Shown here piece after piece: positions 22,764 to 32,019 of a DNA stretch of 64,000 nucleotides (position 1 is the first letter of the stretch; every line of letters begins with the position of its first letter). Below the pieces are notes generated by a model. That model saw nothing but the letters and a program-made list of their open reading frames with translations. It was not told where the DNA came from and did no database searches. Made by a program: the position numbers and the translations under genes. Origin of the DNA: Platerodrilus igneus (Eukaryota; Arthropoda; Insecta; Coleoptera; Lycidae); NCBI GenBank assembly GCA_036346225.1, contig JARFIW010000668.1:1943001-2007000 (forward strand), in the 5' to 3' direction.

Positions 22764-23273
22764 TCAATGCCAACTCCGTCTCCGACACAATCGCCCGCGC
22801 ATCCATTCGACGCCGTCGTAGTCGTTGCCGCCCTCACCGTCGCCGGATCCATCTACGTTTTCTATTTCTGGTCGTTGAAGGCGTCCTCCTCCTCCTAGAT
22901 AACTTTTATAAATTAAAAGGTCTCTCGATACCGCGGACGACGACGTCTCTGATGATTGCGATAAGGGAACCTCTTCCGAATGGTTCTGTTGCTGCTGCCA
23001 TTGCTGTTGCAGCTGCATGGTAATTAATTCCATACGTTTCCAATCTTTAGAGCGAGAGCATCTTATTTGTTGTAACGACTCAGACTTCGACAATGCCAAA
23101 ACGTCTTTATTTTCAACAACCTCGAAACATACGAATGCATTCGGAGGATCTACGGGAACCGGATTTCTTTGCCAGGAGGGCACGCTCGGTTTAAATATGT
23201 ATAGGTAATTATTACATATTAAAGAGTAGGCGAGATATGCAGCGACGGCTGCGGGCGGTCCTTTAGGAGTCAT
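22764..23273 (-). CDS. Unknown viral-block protein, Gln/Ser-rich
   Basis: 169 residues from the ATG at 23271-23273 (the frame is open a little further but without ATG). The N-terminal part (to about residue 95) looks globular, with KGPPAAVAAYLAYSLIC and PNAFVCFEVVEN. A glutamine-rich stretch and a low-complexity Ser/Gly/Asp tail follow. I do not recognise the family. It is co-directional with the block and not overlapped by another convincing gene. Confidence 0.45.
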   Translation of the reverse strand: MTPKGPPAAVAAYLAYSLICNNYLYIFKPSVPSWQRNPVPVDPPNAFVCFEVVENKDVLALSKSESLQQIRCSRSKDWKRMELITMQLQQQWQQQQNHSEEVPLSQSSETSSSAVSRDLLIYKSYLGGGGRLQRPEIENVDGSGDGEGGNDYDGVEWMRGRLCRRRSWH

Positions 23274-23399
23274 TTCGAACAATGAGCATTTTTAATTGCA
23301 TTCTAAGGTTTTTATTGCAGGGATGCTATGTGTGTGCGCGTACATATGGGGTAGAACATGCGCTTTCAGGACACGATTTTATTTGCAGAGGAGGTCCAT

Positions 23400-23573
23400 C
23401 TATCTGATCTGCATGCGACGACGATTGAAACCATGCGCTAAACAATAGCGATGCATCCATAATTGTTTTTGCAAATATTCCGGTAATTTATCGAAATTTC
23501 TGGCGACGTCTTTACTTGCATGCCTCTCGATATACTCGAGCGGTAATTTCGTAAGATCCTCTACCGTCAACAT
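23400..23573 (-). CDS. Small unknown protein (57 aa)
   Basis: A 57-codon ORF from ATG at 23571-23573 to TAG at 23400-23402. It starts MLTVEDLTKLPLEYIERHA and is rich in charged and helical residues, ending in basic RRRMQIR. It lies between two viral-block genes on the same strand with short spacers. The amphipathic helix pattern is reminiscent of short helical-repeat or F-box-like segments, but this is not a firm assignment. Confidence 0.4.
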   Translation of the reverse strand: MLTVEDLTKLPLEYIERHASKDVARNFDKLPEYLQKQLWMHRYCLAHGFNRRRMQIR

Positions 23574-23646
23574 TCTTCTATATTACAAACGTATATGATT
23601 AAAAATAAACATATCATCTCGTAGACAATTTTCTTACCCCCCTTCC

Positions 23647-24441
23647 TTAAGAATGCATACTATATTCTCCTGCATGATTTATATTGACGCCTAAATTTAA
23701 TATTCTCGAAAGAGCTAAGCCGCTTTGCTTTTCGGTATATTCGCCCAGTTTATTGTTCAATTCCTGAATGGCTTCGGGTTTAACTTGAGTTTGAAAGTCT
23801 TCAATTTTTAAAATTTTATAATTTTTAGTAGTAAAATGTCTGAGCGATGACGATGATGACGATAACGATGTATCCACGGCTTCTGAAGATGATGATGTTG
23901 ATCCGTTGGGCTTTACGTATTCACCGTTAAACACGAAATTAATTTTAAGAAAGCCGAATTTTCTCAAACATTTTCTCAAACGTCGCTCTATTAGGGCGAA
24001 TGCATCTTCTAAAAATTGCATGGGATCTATGTGAGATAAATTGACCACAGCACTCGAACGTATCCTGCGGGCGAAAGCCGATTTCAAATCGACCCACACG
24101 ATATTGTTCGACGTTCTACGTCTTTTGACATTCTTCTTTGATGTTAATCTATCGAAATTTTCAGCAGGATCGTCGACTTCGACGTCGTTCGCATAACCCT
24201 CGTCGTCCTTCGCACTAGTATTATCGCCGGATCCATTCTTTTTACTAATACCTGCCCCTCTGATCGCCCTATCACGCTTGCTTTTTGCATTAGAAACAAT
24301 CTGATTACATTTCAGATTTAGCAGCAGCGATTCATAGTGACGTTTTCGACCTACGTTGCAAGCACTTTTCAATTGTTTTAAAATTGCACGCGTTGAGGTA
24401 GACGCGTCTGGAATTTTTAATTCGTCCGAAGCTTGAGACAT
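23647..24441 (-). CDS. Homologue of a DNA polymerase-associated N-terminal domain
   Basis: 264 residues, intact. The first 110 are low-complexity and basic/acidic. From about residue 117 it has WVDLKSAFARRI, VVNLSHIDPMQFLEDAF, a Lys/Arg-rich helix, KINFVFNGEYV, HFTTKNYKIL and EKQSGLALSRILNLGVNIN. This block order occurs, as I recall, in the N-terminal region of large PolB-containing proteins of insect adintovirus-like elements. Here it stands alone and stops soon after the last block, without a polymerase following. It may be a stand-alone version or a truncated polymerase N-terminus. It is the most upstream sizeable gene of the minus-strand array. Confidence 0.55.
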   Translation of the reverse strand: MSQASDELKIPDASTSTRAILKQLKSACNVGRKRHYESLLLNLKCNQIVSNAKSKRDRAIRGAGISKKNGSGDNTSAKDDEGYANDVEVDDPAENFDRLTSKKNVKRRRTSNNIVWVDLKSAFARRIRSSAVVNLSHIDPMQFLEDAFALIERRLRKCLRKFGFLKINFVFNGEYVKPNGSTSSSSEAVDTSLSSSSSSLRHFTTKNYKILKIEDFQTQVKPEAIQELNNKLGEYTEKQSGLALSRILNLGVNINHAGEYSMHS

Positions 24442-24857
24442 TTTTTACACTTTCGACACACGATGTTTACCGTTCGAATAATTACACAATAATAAATAGA
24501 AAAATATTTTGGATATTCTTTTTACCAAGACGACGAAACTATTATTCGTAGTAGGGGAGAAATTTTTTTTTCAGATACAAACGCAGCACGCTATTTTATT
24601 TTTATTGACACCTGTAATAAAAACCTTGCGGTTATTTCCCAGCCTTATTCTCCTTCTTCAACTTCATCATAATTGCCTACGACATATCGAGCGCTACATT
24701 TTCAAATTATTAAAAGATTACTTGAAACGTCTTGCACGTGTCCGACCTCTTTTAAGATAATCGTGACCCCGTATTTTTTTGCCGACAATCTGGAATCTCT
24801 GCGTTATTTAAATTATTACAAACTCACATACAAAGAAGTCGCCGCCTACACATACTT

Positions 24858-24905
24858 GACCTTTATATTGAACTCTCATACTTGACCTTTATATTGAACT
24901 CTCAT
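24858..24905. repeat. Tandem short direct repeat
   Basis: A 24-bp unit reading cttgacctttatattgaact plus 'ctca' occurs twice back to back, at the upstream edge of the viral block. Confidence 0.8.
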
Positions 24906-25102
24906 AAATAAACGATTCTTATAACCCTGATACGTCCGGGCGGCCCAGACAGACTTCCGTCATCGTCTCTCTCTATGCATTCATTCCTACAATGTATACG
25001 AATTAAATAGGACACTTTTTCATTTTTTCGGAGGCAAAAAATACACGCACACGTCATCAAACCATTTATACCCGAACAATTCGATTTCGATATACAACGC
25101 AT
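24902..25102 (-). CDS. Possible small zinc-binding protein
   Basis: 66 residues from a real ATG. Cysteine/histidine spacing C18, C20, C23, H37, C38, C42 (CACIFC then IHCRNEC) could bind one zinc ion. It is on the same strand as the viral block and immediately upstream of it. Family not recognised; it could also be chance. Confidence 0.3.
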   Translation of the reverse strand: MRCISKSNCSGINGLMTCACIFCLRKNEKVSYLIRIHCRNECIERDDDGSLSGPPGRIRVIRIVYL

Positions 25103-25259
25103 ACACCTTTATATTTCCTTTCATAAACTAATCTCACACCCCGACGAACGCGACCACTACGATACCCAAAAACCCATTCTTAAAACAAAAACACATTCGC
25201 ACAACTTGCGCGGCCCTTACAATATTTCATCTTAGACTAAAACAATGACACACACGCTC

Positions 25260-25690
25260 ACCACGCACCAAAAAACACACGCCTACACGTACACATAATA
25301 ATACATACTTTTCTTTTCAAAAATAAACAAACACCCGATCGATATTTACACTTTTATAATAAAGGGGCCCCATTTCTCCATTAACATCACCCCCCCATAC
25401 ATGCCTACACCAACACACACACACCTGCACATACATACCCTTAACACGCATACTTTTCTTTTCAATAATACACATGCCCTTCACAAGATTTTACACCTTT
25501 TTAAAAAGGGCTGTCGCAAGTTCTCCATAGTTATCCTCAAACCTAACAAATACAAAAACACACACACACACACACACACACCTACACATACATAACCTTC
25601 ACACATACATACTTCTCTTTTCTATAATACACATACCCTTTACAAGATATTTATGACCCTTTAAAAAGGGCTGGCTCATCTTTTCCATAG
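25260..25690. repeat. Three diverged CA-rich direct repeats
   Basis: Three units of roughly 130-150 bp (about 25260-25390, 25391-25540, 25541-25690). Each has a CA/ACAC-rich start with 'cctacac', then 'atacttttcttttc', then 'aataca' and an A-rich part, then a TTTA...AAAGGG core followed by 'ttctcca' or similar. They separate the viral block from the first MST-HMG gene. A (CA)n microsatellite lies in unit 3 (25559-25584). Confidence 0.65.
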
Positions 25691-26042
25691 CATATCTACT
25701 TACGTATATGTAGCTGCTTTACATTGTGTTTGGTATCAACCATAAATAAAAAGAAAAATCTAGAAGCTAGTATATTACTATCGGCAAGCAAAACTTCATT
25801 AATTTATAGACGTTTTATTTGGATCATAATCAGTTTACGTGTAGTTCAAGCTTAGATCACAATAAATCTCAGGAAATGTCGCAGATTTGTTTACTTTCTT
25901 TTCAATAAAATACGTAGGGGGCATAGATTAACAAAAGTGTTTTGAAAATCGCTGTCAAATAATAACGTTTTAAAATTACTAAAGGTGCACTCGTAAAATT
26001 CTCGTTAATCTTTTAGAAGAATTCAACAGTCAATTTATAAAA

Positions 26043-26444
26043 ATGGTTCGAAATAGATCTGTCTCTAATAATCATTCAAATCCTCAGCACACAAGGTGCT
26101 CGTTTTTAGATGAAGAAGAAGTAAATAGTGCAACACCCGAGAAGCAGCTACCTTGCGGTATTATAAAGAAATCTTGGCGACCAGGGCCGGTAACTTCCAA
26201 TCCTTTTTTTAATTTTCTCAGAGAGTACAGACGGTGCTGTGAAGCACAGAGCGTCAAGGAAATTGCTATTCAAGGAGGTGCTGTATGGAAAAAAATGAGC
26301 GAACTTGAAAAGAAGCCATATTTCCAGCAAGCGTGTGAGGTTCAAAGGAGAAAAAAAATGTGTGGTTCAAAATATGTACGACGTAAGCCCGCTAATGGTT
26401 CGTCTTCTAGAAAAAAACGTTCAGACCATTGCCACCGCAAGTAG
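26043..26444 (+). CDS. MST-HMG-box protamine-like protein, copy A
   Basis: 133 residues, intact, in a good start context (aaaATGG). Residues 45-103 form an MST-HMG box: WRPGPVTSNPFFNFLREYR, KEIAIQGGAVWKKMS and KKPYFQQACE. This variant HMG box is known from insect male-specific transcripts and Drosophila protamine-like proteins, which compact sperm DNA. The C-terminus is basic (RRKK, RKKR). A poly(A) signal AATAAA lies at 26491. Its 5' flank resembles that of copy B at 36333, so the pair arose by duplication including the promoter. It is probably a host germline gene; its closeness to viral genes leaves a viral origin open. Confidence 0.75.
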   Translation: MVRNRSVSNNHSNPQHTRCSFLDEEEVNSATPEKQLPCGIIKKSWRPGPVTSNPFFNFLREYRRCCEAQSVKEIAIQGGAVWKKMSELEKKPYFQQACEVQRRKKMCGSKYVRRKPANGSSSRKKRSDHCHRK

Positions 26445-27600
26445 AAGAACCAGATGTCCTTTATAAGTTTTCACTAAATATTACGTTTACAATAAAATAA
26501 TTTAAAGTATCGAGTAATTTAATTAAAAGGTTGTAGGCACTAGATATGCATTTCGATTTAAAATTTTTTCTCAGTTAGTGCTACTGGCAGATACTATGGT
26601 TAAAAGATTTTAAAATTAAAAACCTACACTGTGCGTACTACGGAATCTGAAACTAAACCAGTTCTAATGTGCACAAAATTGCCGAGGTTTGTATGACAAG
26701 TTAGAAGTCTAGTGCCAAATAGAAACAAATATTTCAGCATTTTAAAGTTTTTAAGAACCGGTTACCGATAAAATGAGCGATACGTTACAAATTTAAATTT
26801 GCCTTGAAGGTACTGGAACCTCTTAACATTTTCAAAGGTACATTCGCTTATTACATCGATGCAGAAGTAGGTTCATGTAGAAGAAATAAAAATAATAATG
26901 ATAATAATAAAATAAATATTTGAAATGAGAAATACAAAACTACTTTACAATATCAACTAGTCTCGATAGACTTTCTATTCTCATAATTAAGAGTGCCAAG
27001 CGATCTTGTCTTAGTAATTCTTTTCGATATTTTTATTACGGAAAGCGGCTATACAAATCCGAATAAAATTCAACCTACACTTACCCTTGATTGACAATAA
27101 ATAATTACCATAAGAATACACTTTCCTTAAGAAAAATTAATTTCCTAATATCACTGTATATAGAAAAAACGAATTTATTTATTACCCTTCAAATTAATTA
27201 AGTTTGTATAAAAACGGACAGTGTAATATGTAGGTTCAAATTAATAATTTATTTATTACGATTAAAATTATTTAGCTTGAGGAAAAAGGGCATATTTCAA
27301 TGAAGGTGCAAATCAATAATTTGTATACGTTAATTTAATGCAAGGTTGAAGATTGCGTACGAAAATTATCAGTATTAAAGCTCTGCTGGATAAAAATCAA
27401 TAATTTAGTAACGTACATTTATTAAATTCGTAGAATGCTACAATGTTTGAGACAGCAAAACAAGTTGAAAACAGCCAAAGAGTTCAGGGAATAAAAGCTT
27501 AGGGGAGATAAGCAATTCTGGCAAAGGCTAGAATACGTTACGAAAACATTTCAAAGTATTGTCCAACGGACAGATACAAGGTTAACAAAGAAGACGACTA
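26445..27600. other. AT-rich intergenic DNA
   Basis: No gene or repeat with recognisable coding potential was seen. Confidence 0.5.
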
Positions 27601-29301
27601 GTCTGCAAACAAATCAATAAAATTAAGGGACAAAGAATCCTTATAAAGTAACAGAGTAAGATGGGAAATATGACAATTGGCTTTGTGACAAACAGTTTTC
27701 AAACGCATGACAGAAGGATGTGTTTTAAAATCAAATAAGCAGGACGGAGATGCAACATGTTTGTGAACGTTATTAATTTATCAAGACGCACGTATAGGAA
27801 GGGCACTAACCGCAGACGACATGGCAATAGAGGGATTATAAGAAGGACGGAAAATATGAGATAGATAAAGATAGCAGTAGACTGGAAATAACAACGACTT
27901 TGTAAGTAGGAAAACAGCACAAGACAAGGTGATTATTAGAGCGTGAGTGGAATAAGAATATAGACGCGGACATAATAAGCGTGTTTAGGATTTGTCAGAA
28001 AGAAGAGTAGAAGGACGGTTTTATGCGGAAAATACGGCGGTTGATCAGTTTAATTAGTTTCTCGGAGTAAAATGTCGTTGCAGTGGTGAAATTCGTAGTT
28101 TTGAAAGTTCTTTATGTTGTTTGTACGGGAGATTTTGTGGAATTGTGTGGCCGTTGCTACAATTTGACGGAAGCAGTGTGAAAATACGTGACAAAATTGG
28201 GGTTTTGAGCTTATATAAGTCTTACCAGAGGTGGCAGGGGTCGCTTTTTATTCGCATATTTTCTTATTCATTTCGCTTACATTGAGTACCGTTGAGAAGA
28301 CATCCTAGCTTAAAGACCGGTTGATAGTGCAGTCTGTCGTATATTTTTCAGTGTTATAAAAGCAAAAGTAGGTGCAATTGAAGTAAACGGGCAGAACATA
28401 TTTGTATAAATAATTATAACGAGTAATGCTGGATGTTACTGAGGTAAGCGATTGAATTACATCTTGAACGAGAGTGCTGGTTGGACGTTAAGTGAAGTTT
28501 GCACTCTGGATGGGGAGCTGAATGGAAGGCATCCACAAATCGTTGAGGGAATTGGATGAATGAGTCGAGATGGAATGGTTATTCTAAGTATAAAGCAGAC
28601 ATTGGGTGTAGTCCAGGAACGTGAGCTTAGTGGACGTCATCTACTGAGGTGGTGATTCCGGAGAATACTTCAGGTAACGAATTCTTTTTATTGAACTGTT
28701 TTGCTAGTCTTGAATTATAAAAACTATGAGTGATTTGAGTTACTTTATGAACTAAAAATTAATTTGATTAACATATGGAAAGACCCTTTCTATTTTAGAT
28801 CTAAGCGTGAAAATACATAAATAAAATTTTTATTTAATGTAAGGAGTAAACGGGTTTCTAGCGTAATTTGATAATGTACTAATTTATGCATACCGAATAA
28901 AAGGGGTTTATTAAATGTTGAGGTATAGAGGAACTTAAAATTCACGAGAATTTAGATTGAACTAAAGTATGAAATATTTTAATTTAATAATTTGTAAATA
29001 TTGAGATTGTGTGAATCATATGAATAAAAGGGTGTATGTTTTGTCGAAAGATTGAGTCTTTTTTAGTATTCTTTAATATAAAGGTGTAGAGAGAATGAAT
29101 AGCCGAAAAAGATTAGCTTGGGGAAGCATAAATTGTCTTATTTAGGTAAAGATTCGAGGAGTTTGGTTTGGAGTTCAGCTAGGGTATGTAGAAATATGGT
29201 CACCCAAAAATGGAGCACGATTTTTAGGTTTTCTTTTCAAGAACACACGATAATTATGTCAACCCAACGGTGGAGCACGATTCCATAAACGATACATACA
29301 C

Positions 29302-29303
<2 letters not shown>
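27600..29303 (+). repeat. Diverged copy of the long LTR-like repeat family
   Basis: It shares landmarks with 29337-31531 in the same order: a 'taattagttt-tcgga' stretch at about 28048, a promoter-like TATATAAG at about 28212, a TTCAGGTAA at about 28671 and a leader-like 'caacccaacggtggagcacgat' near 29259. The left border is unclear. Confidence 0.4.

Positions 29304-29336
<33 letters not shown>
29304..29336. repeat. (AT)n microsatellite
   Basis: 33 bp of alternating AT, forming the left border of the LTR-like repeat copy I. Confidence 0.95.
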
Positions 29337-29337
<1 letters not shown>

Positions 29338-31529
29338 CTCATATTTAGACCAGGGTAGAAAATTAAATAATCACATCAAATAATTTTAATCACCGTGTAC
29401 AATGAATATTATTAGATAATACGCGTTATTAAAACCGTGAAGCATAAAAATTTATTAGTTTCATTAAACATAAGAGATTTAAATCCTGTACAAGACGCTT
29501 TATATCAAAAGAAGCAGTATTAAAAAGCTCTGCGTGTAATGTAATTATTCCTAAACAAATGGAAATTACGTGCAAAATTTATCTTAATTAACTCTATTTC
29601 AAGTAACCGGTATTGAACAAAACGTACAGATAATATCTACAGAAACTTGTAAAACCCAATAAAATGCAAATCCTAGAAGTGTTAGTTAGAAGTAGGATGT
29701 TTGAACACACCTGCGTATTTTAAAAGGCAATTTCAGTTTAATTTGTTTAGATAAACATGTCGATTCTAAGGATATTGGAAACGGTCAGATGCTTTAGCGC
29801 GAAATACAAAACAGGGTTTATTTAAAAAGCTCATTCGGCGAAAATTTTGCAGATAATTAATGTTTACAAAGAATCTTGGAGAAACCGGGGCTTAATATTC
29901 ACGAGAAGGTGCGATACGGGGTTATTTAACCCAGATAGTCCACATGGACTAAAATATAATCGATAATAAAGAATATCAATTTGCACCAATACGAACAGGT
30001 TAGAAAAGGAAAGAGAAAATGCGTCAAGCAAAGACACATATAGTAAAAGGCGTGATTTAAGCAACGTCACGAGGGCCACAATTGGTTGAAAATAGGATGC
30101 AAATATCAGAGGTAGAAACAACAATTTCTGTACAAAATTAATTAGTTTTTCTCGGACATGTTTGCGTGCCGTGTGAGAATTTCTGAGTTTTAAATGGGGC
30201 GAGTGAAAAATTCGTAAAAACCGACGCGCGAGCGACGGAATGGGAACATAGCATGAGAAATTCTTAAGAATTGTCTGTTTTGAGGACAAAAGCGACGTGC
30301 CGGCTATTCGCTATATATACCGGTGGTAATATGAATTTCGGCCTCTTAGACTTTTGACTATTCAATGCGTTAAAAGCTCTTACATCCGCGACTTGATTGA
30401 AGATGTTAAACAGTGCATTTTAGTTTGATAAAATAATTTAAAGTTTGCTCGTATATTTTAGTGATTCAAAATAGTTTGTTATTTACGTGCTAACATGAAT
30501 GTACTTCAGTGCACTTAGATACAAGGTAATAAAATTTAGTATCATTGTACCAATTAGCAAAATTTACAACGACAAATGTATACAGAAAAGTAGGCAGTTT
30601 TGGCGTATATTGGTGAAAGACGCATGAATTTCTTTGCTATTTTTCGGGGGTGTTAATAATTAAATGGTTCAAATACGTGTCTGGATCCACGAAACAAGGG
30701 TCAGATATACACAGATGAGTTCCGGAAAAGCCCAGAAACAACTTTAAATAAATGGTGATGGAGAAAATTTTAAAAGCGTTGAGAATTAGAAGCCGTAAAT
30801 ATAATCCTGTTGGAATGGTGTGATTAACTAAAGGGACGATGTACATTGAAGCTACGAGGACAGTAACCTTCAGGTAAATTATACTATTTTGTTTGACATT
30901 TTTGTGTGTGTTGAATAACTTTATAATTGATTTACTTTAAATGGACATTAGTGAAATTGTACTAACCATAAAATTTTAATTTTAAGATGAAATTTGCTTG
31001 TTTAAGTAGAAAGGGGTATTTAGTATTGATGTTCGGGAATATGATGAAACTTTGGGTATGTCTTTGAGCTCAATTAGACGAACCTGGTTAATTAACGTAA
31101 AGGGTGGTAGATGCTCCTTTATACTCAGACTCCGGTCTGCTTATATTGTTATATTAATTAGTAGGCATCCAACAAGGACTTTAATTCTGGATGCACGTTA
31201 AAGTGATAATAAAATTAATCTTGAAATTGTTTTTAAAACTGAATTTTATGCTGAAATTTAATTTGAAAATTTAATGTATTCTGAATATTGATGTAAATAG
31301 AGTTAACGTTGATGTTTGTGGTAGGAATGTGTTGTTTAATTTTATGAATGAGGAGGTTTATAAAATTAGGTGAGCAGCCGAGGCGAAAACAGGATCACAG
31401 CAGTTTATGACGCCCAATCGGTGGGACTAGAATTTTTTTGTTGAAAGGACCCAGTTCCCGCATTCACAGGAGAATATCACAGCAGTTCTTGGCGCCCAAT
31501 TCGTGAGGCTCGATTTTAAAATATCACAG

Positions 31530-31531
<2 letters not shown>
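29337..31531 (+). repeat. LTR-like repeat family, copy I (plus)
   Basis: About 2.2 kb bounded by (AT)n on both sides; reverse-complement matches are at 49493-51652 and 52117-54445. It starts with 'tactcatatttagaccagggtagaaaatt' (given here only as its opening, split at 29332). It contains TATATATACC near 30312 and TTCAGGTAA near 30868. It ends with two repeats of an ATCACAGCAG...GCGCCCAAT...TGAGGCTCG motif (about 31392-31530). GGCGCCCAAT-x-GTGAGGC resembles the tRNA-Lys-type primer site of nearby Ty3/gypsy-like elements. So it is probably an LTR plus leader, without any internal coding region. Confidence 0.6.

Positions 31532-31577
<46 letters not shown>
31532..31577. repeat. (AT)n microsatellite
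   Basis: 46 bp of alternating AT at the right border of copy I. Confidence 0.95.
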
Positions 31578-31581
<4 letters not shown>

Positions 31582-31626
31582 TAAGTTAATGACCTTGTGT
31601 AGATTTATTTATTAGGAGTTGTGGGT

Positions 31627-32019
31627 TTCAGGTCTGCTGGATTAAAGAGTACTCTTTTATCACCTAAATTTTCGGATATATTTCTATCCTTTTTCAAAGG
31701 TGTAAATTGAGGTTACTAATAAATTGGCGTTGTATAAATATAAAGGCAAGCACAATTCTACAAACTAAACATAAAAAAACATAAGTATAACATAAAAATT
31801 TCATATTTCTGTATACAGTGACAATTTTTTTTGTCACTGTATACAGAAATATGAAATTTTTATGTTATACTTATGTTTTTATGTTTTAGTTTGTAGAATT
31901 GTGCTTGCCTTATATTTATACAACGCCAATTTATTAGTAACCTCAATTACACCTTTGAAAGGATAGAAATATATCCGAAAATTTAGTGATAAAAGAGTAC
32001 TTAATCCAGCAGACCTGAA
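31627..32019. repeat. Long palindrome (about 190-bp arms), MITE-like
   Basis: 31627-31823 is nearly the exact reverse complement of 31832-32019, meeting at an 'acaattttttttgt' centre. Outer ends read TTCAGGTCTGCTGGATTAA inward on both sides. Arms differ only by small indels. No coding capacity. It could be a foldback/hairpin MITE or a hairpin-forming transcript source. Confidence 0.9.

Noticed and set aside
25401..25595. 64-residue Thr/His-rich ORF
   Set aside because: It reads through the CA-rich repeats; low complexity only.
29864..30289. 141-residue minus ORF within LTR-like copy I (also 50726-50941 in copy II)
   Set aside because: The frame is not kept among the three copies and has no motif; antisense to the repeat's apparent direction.
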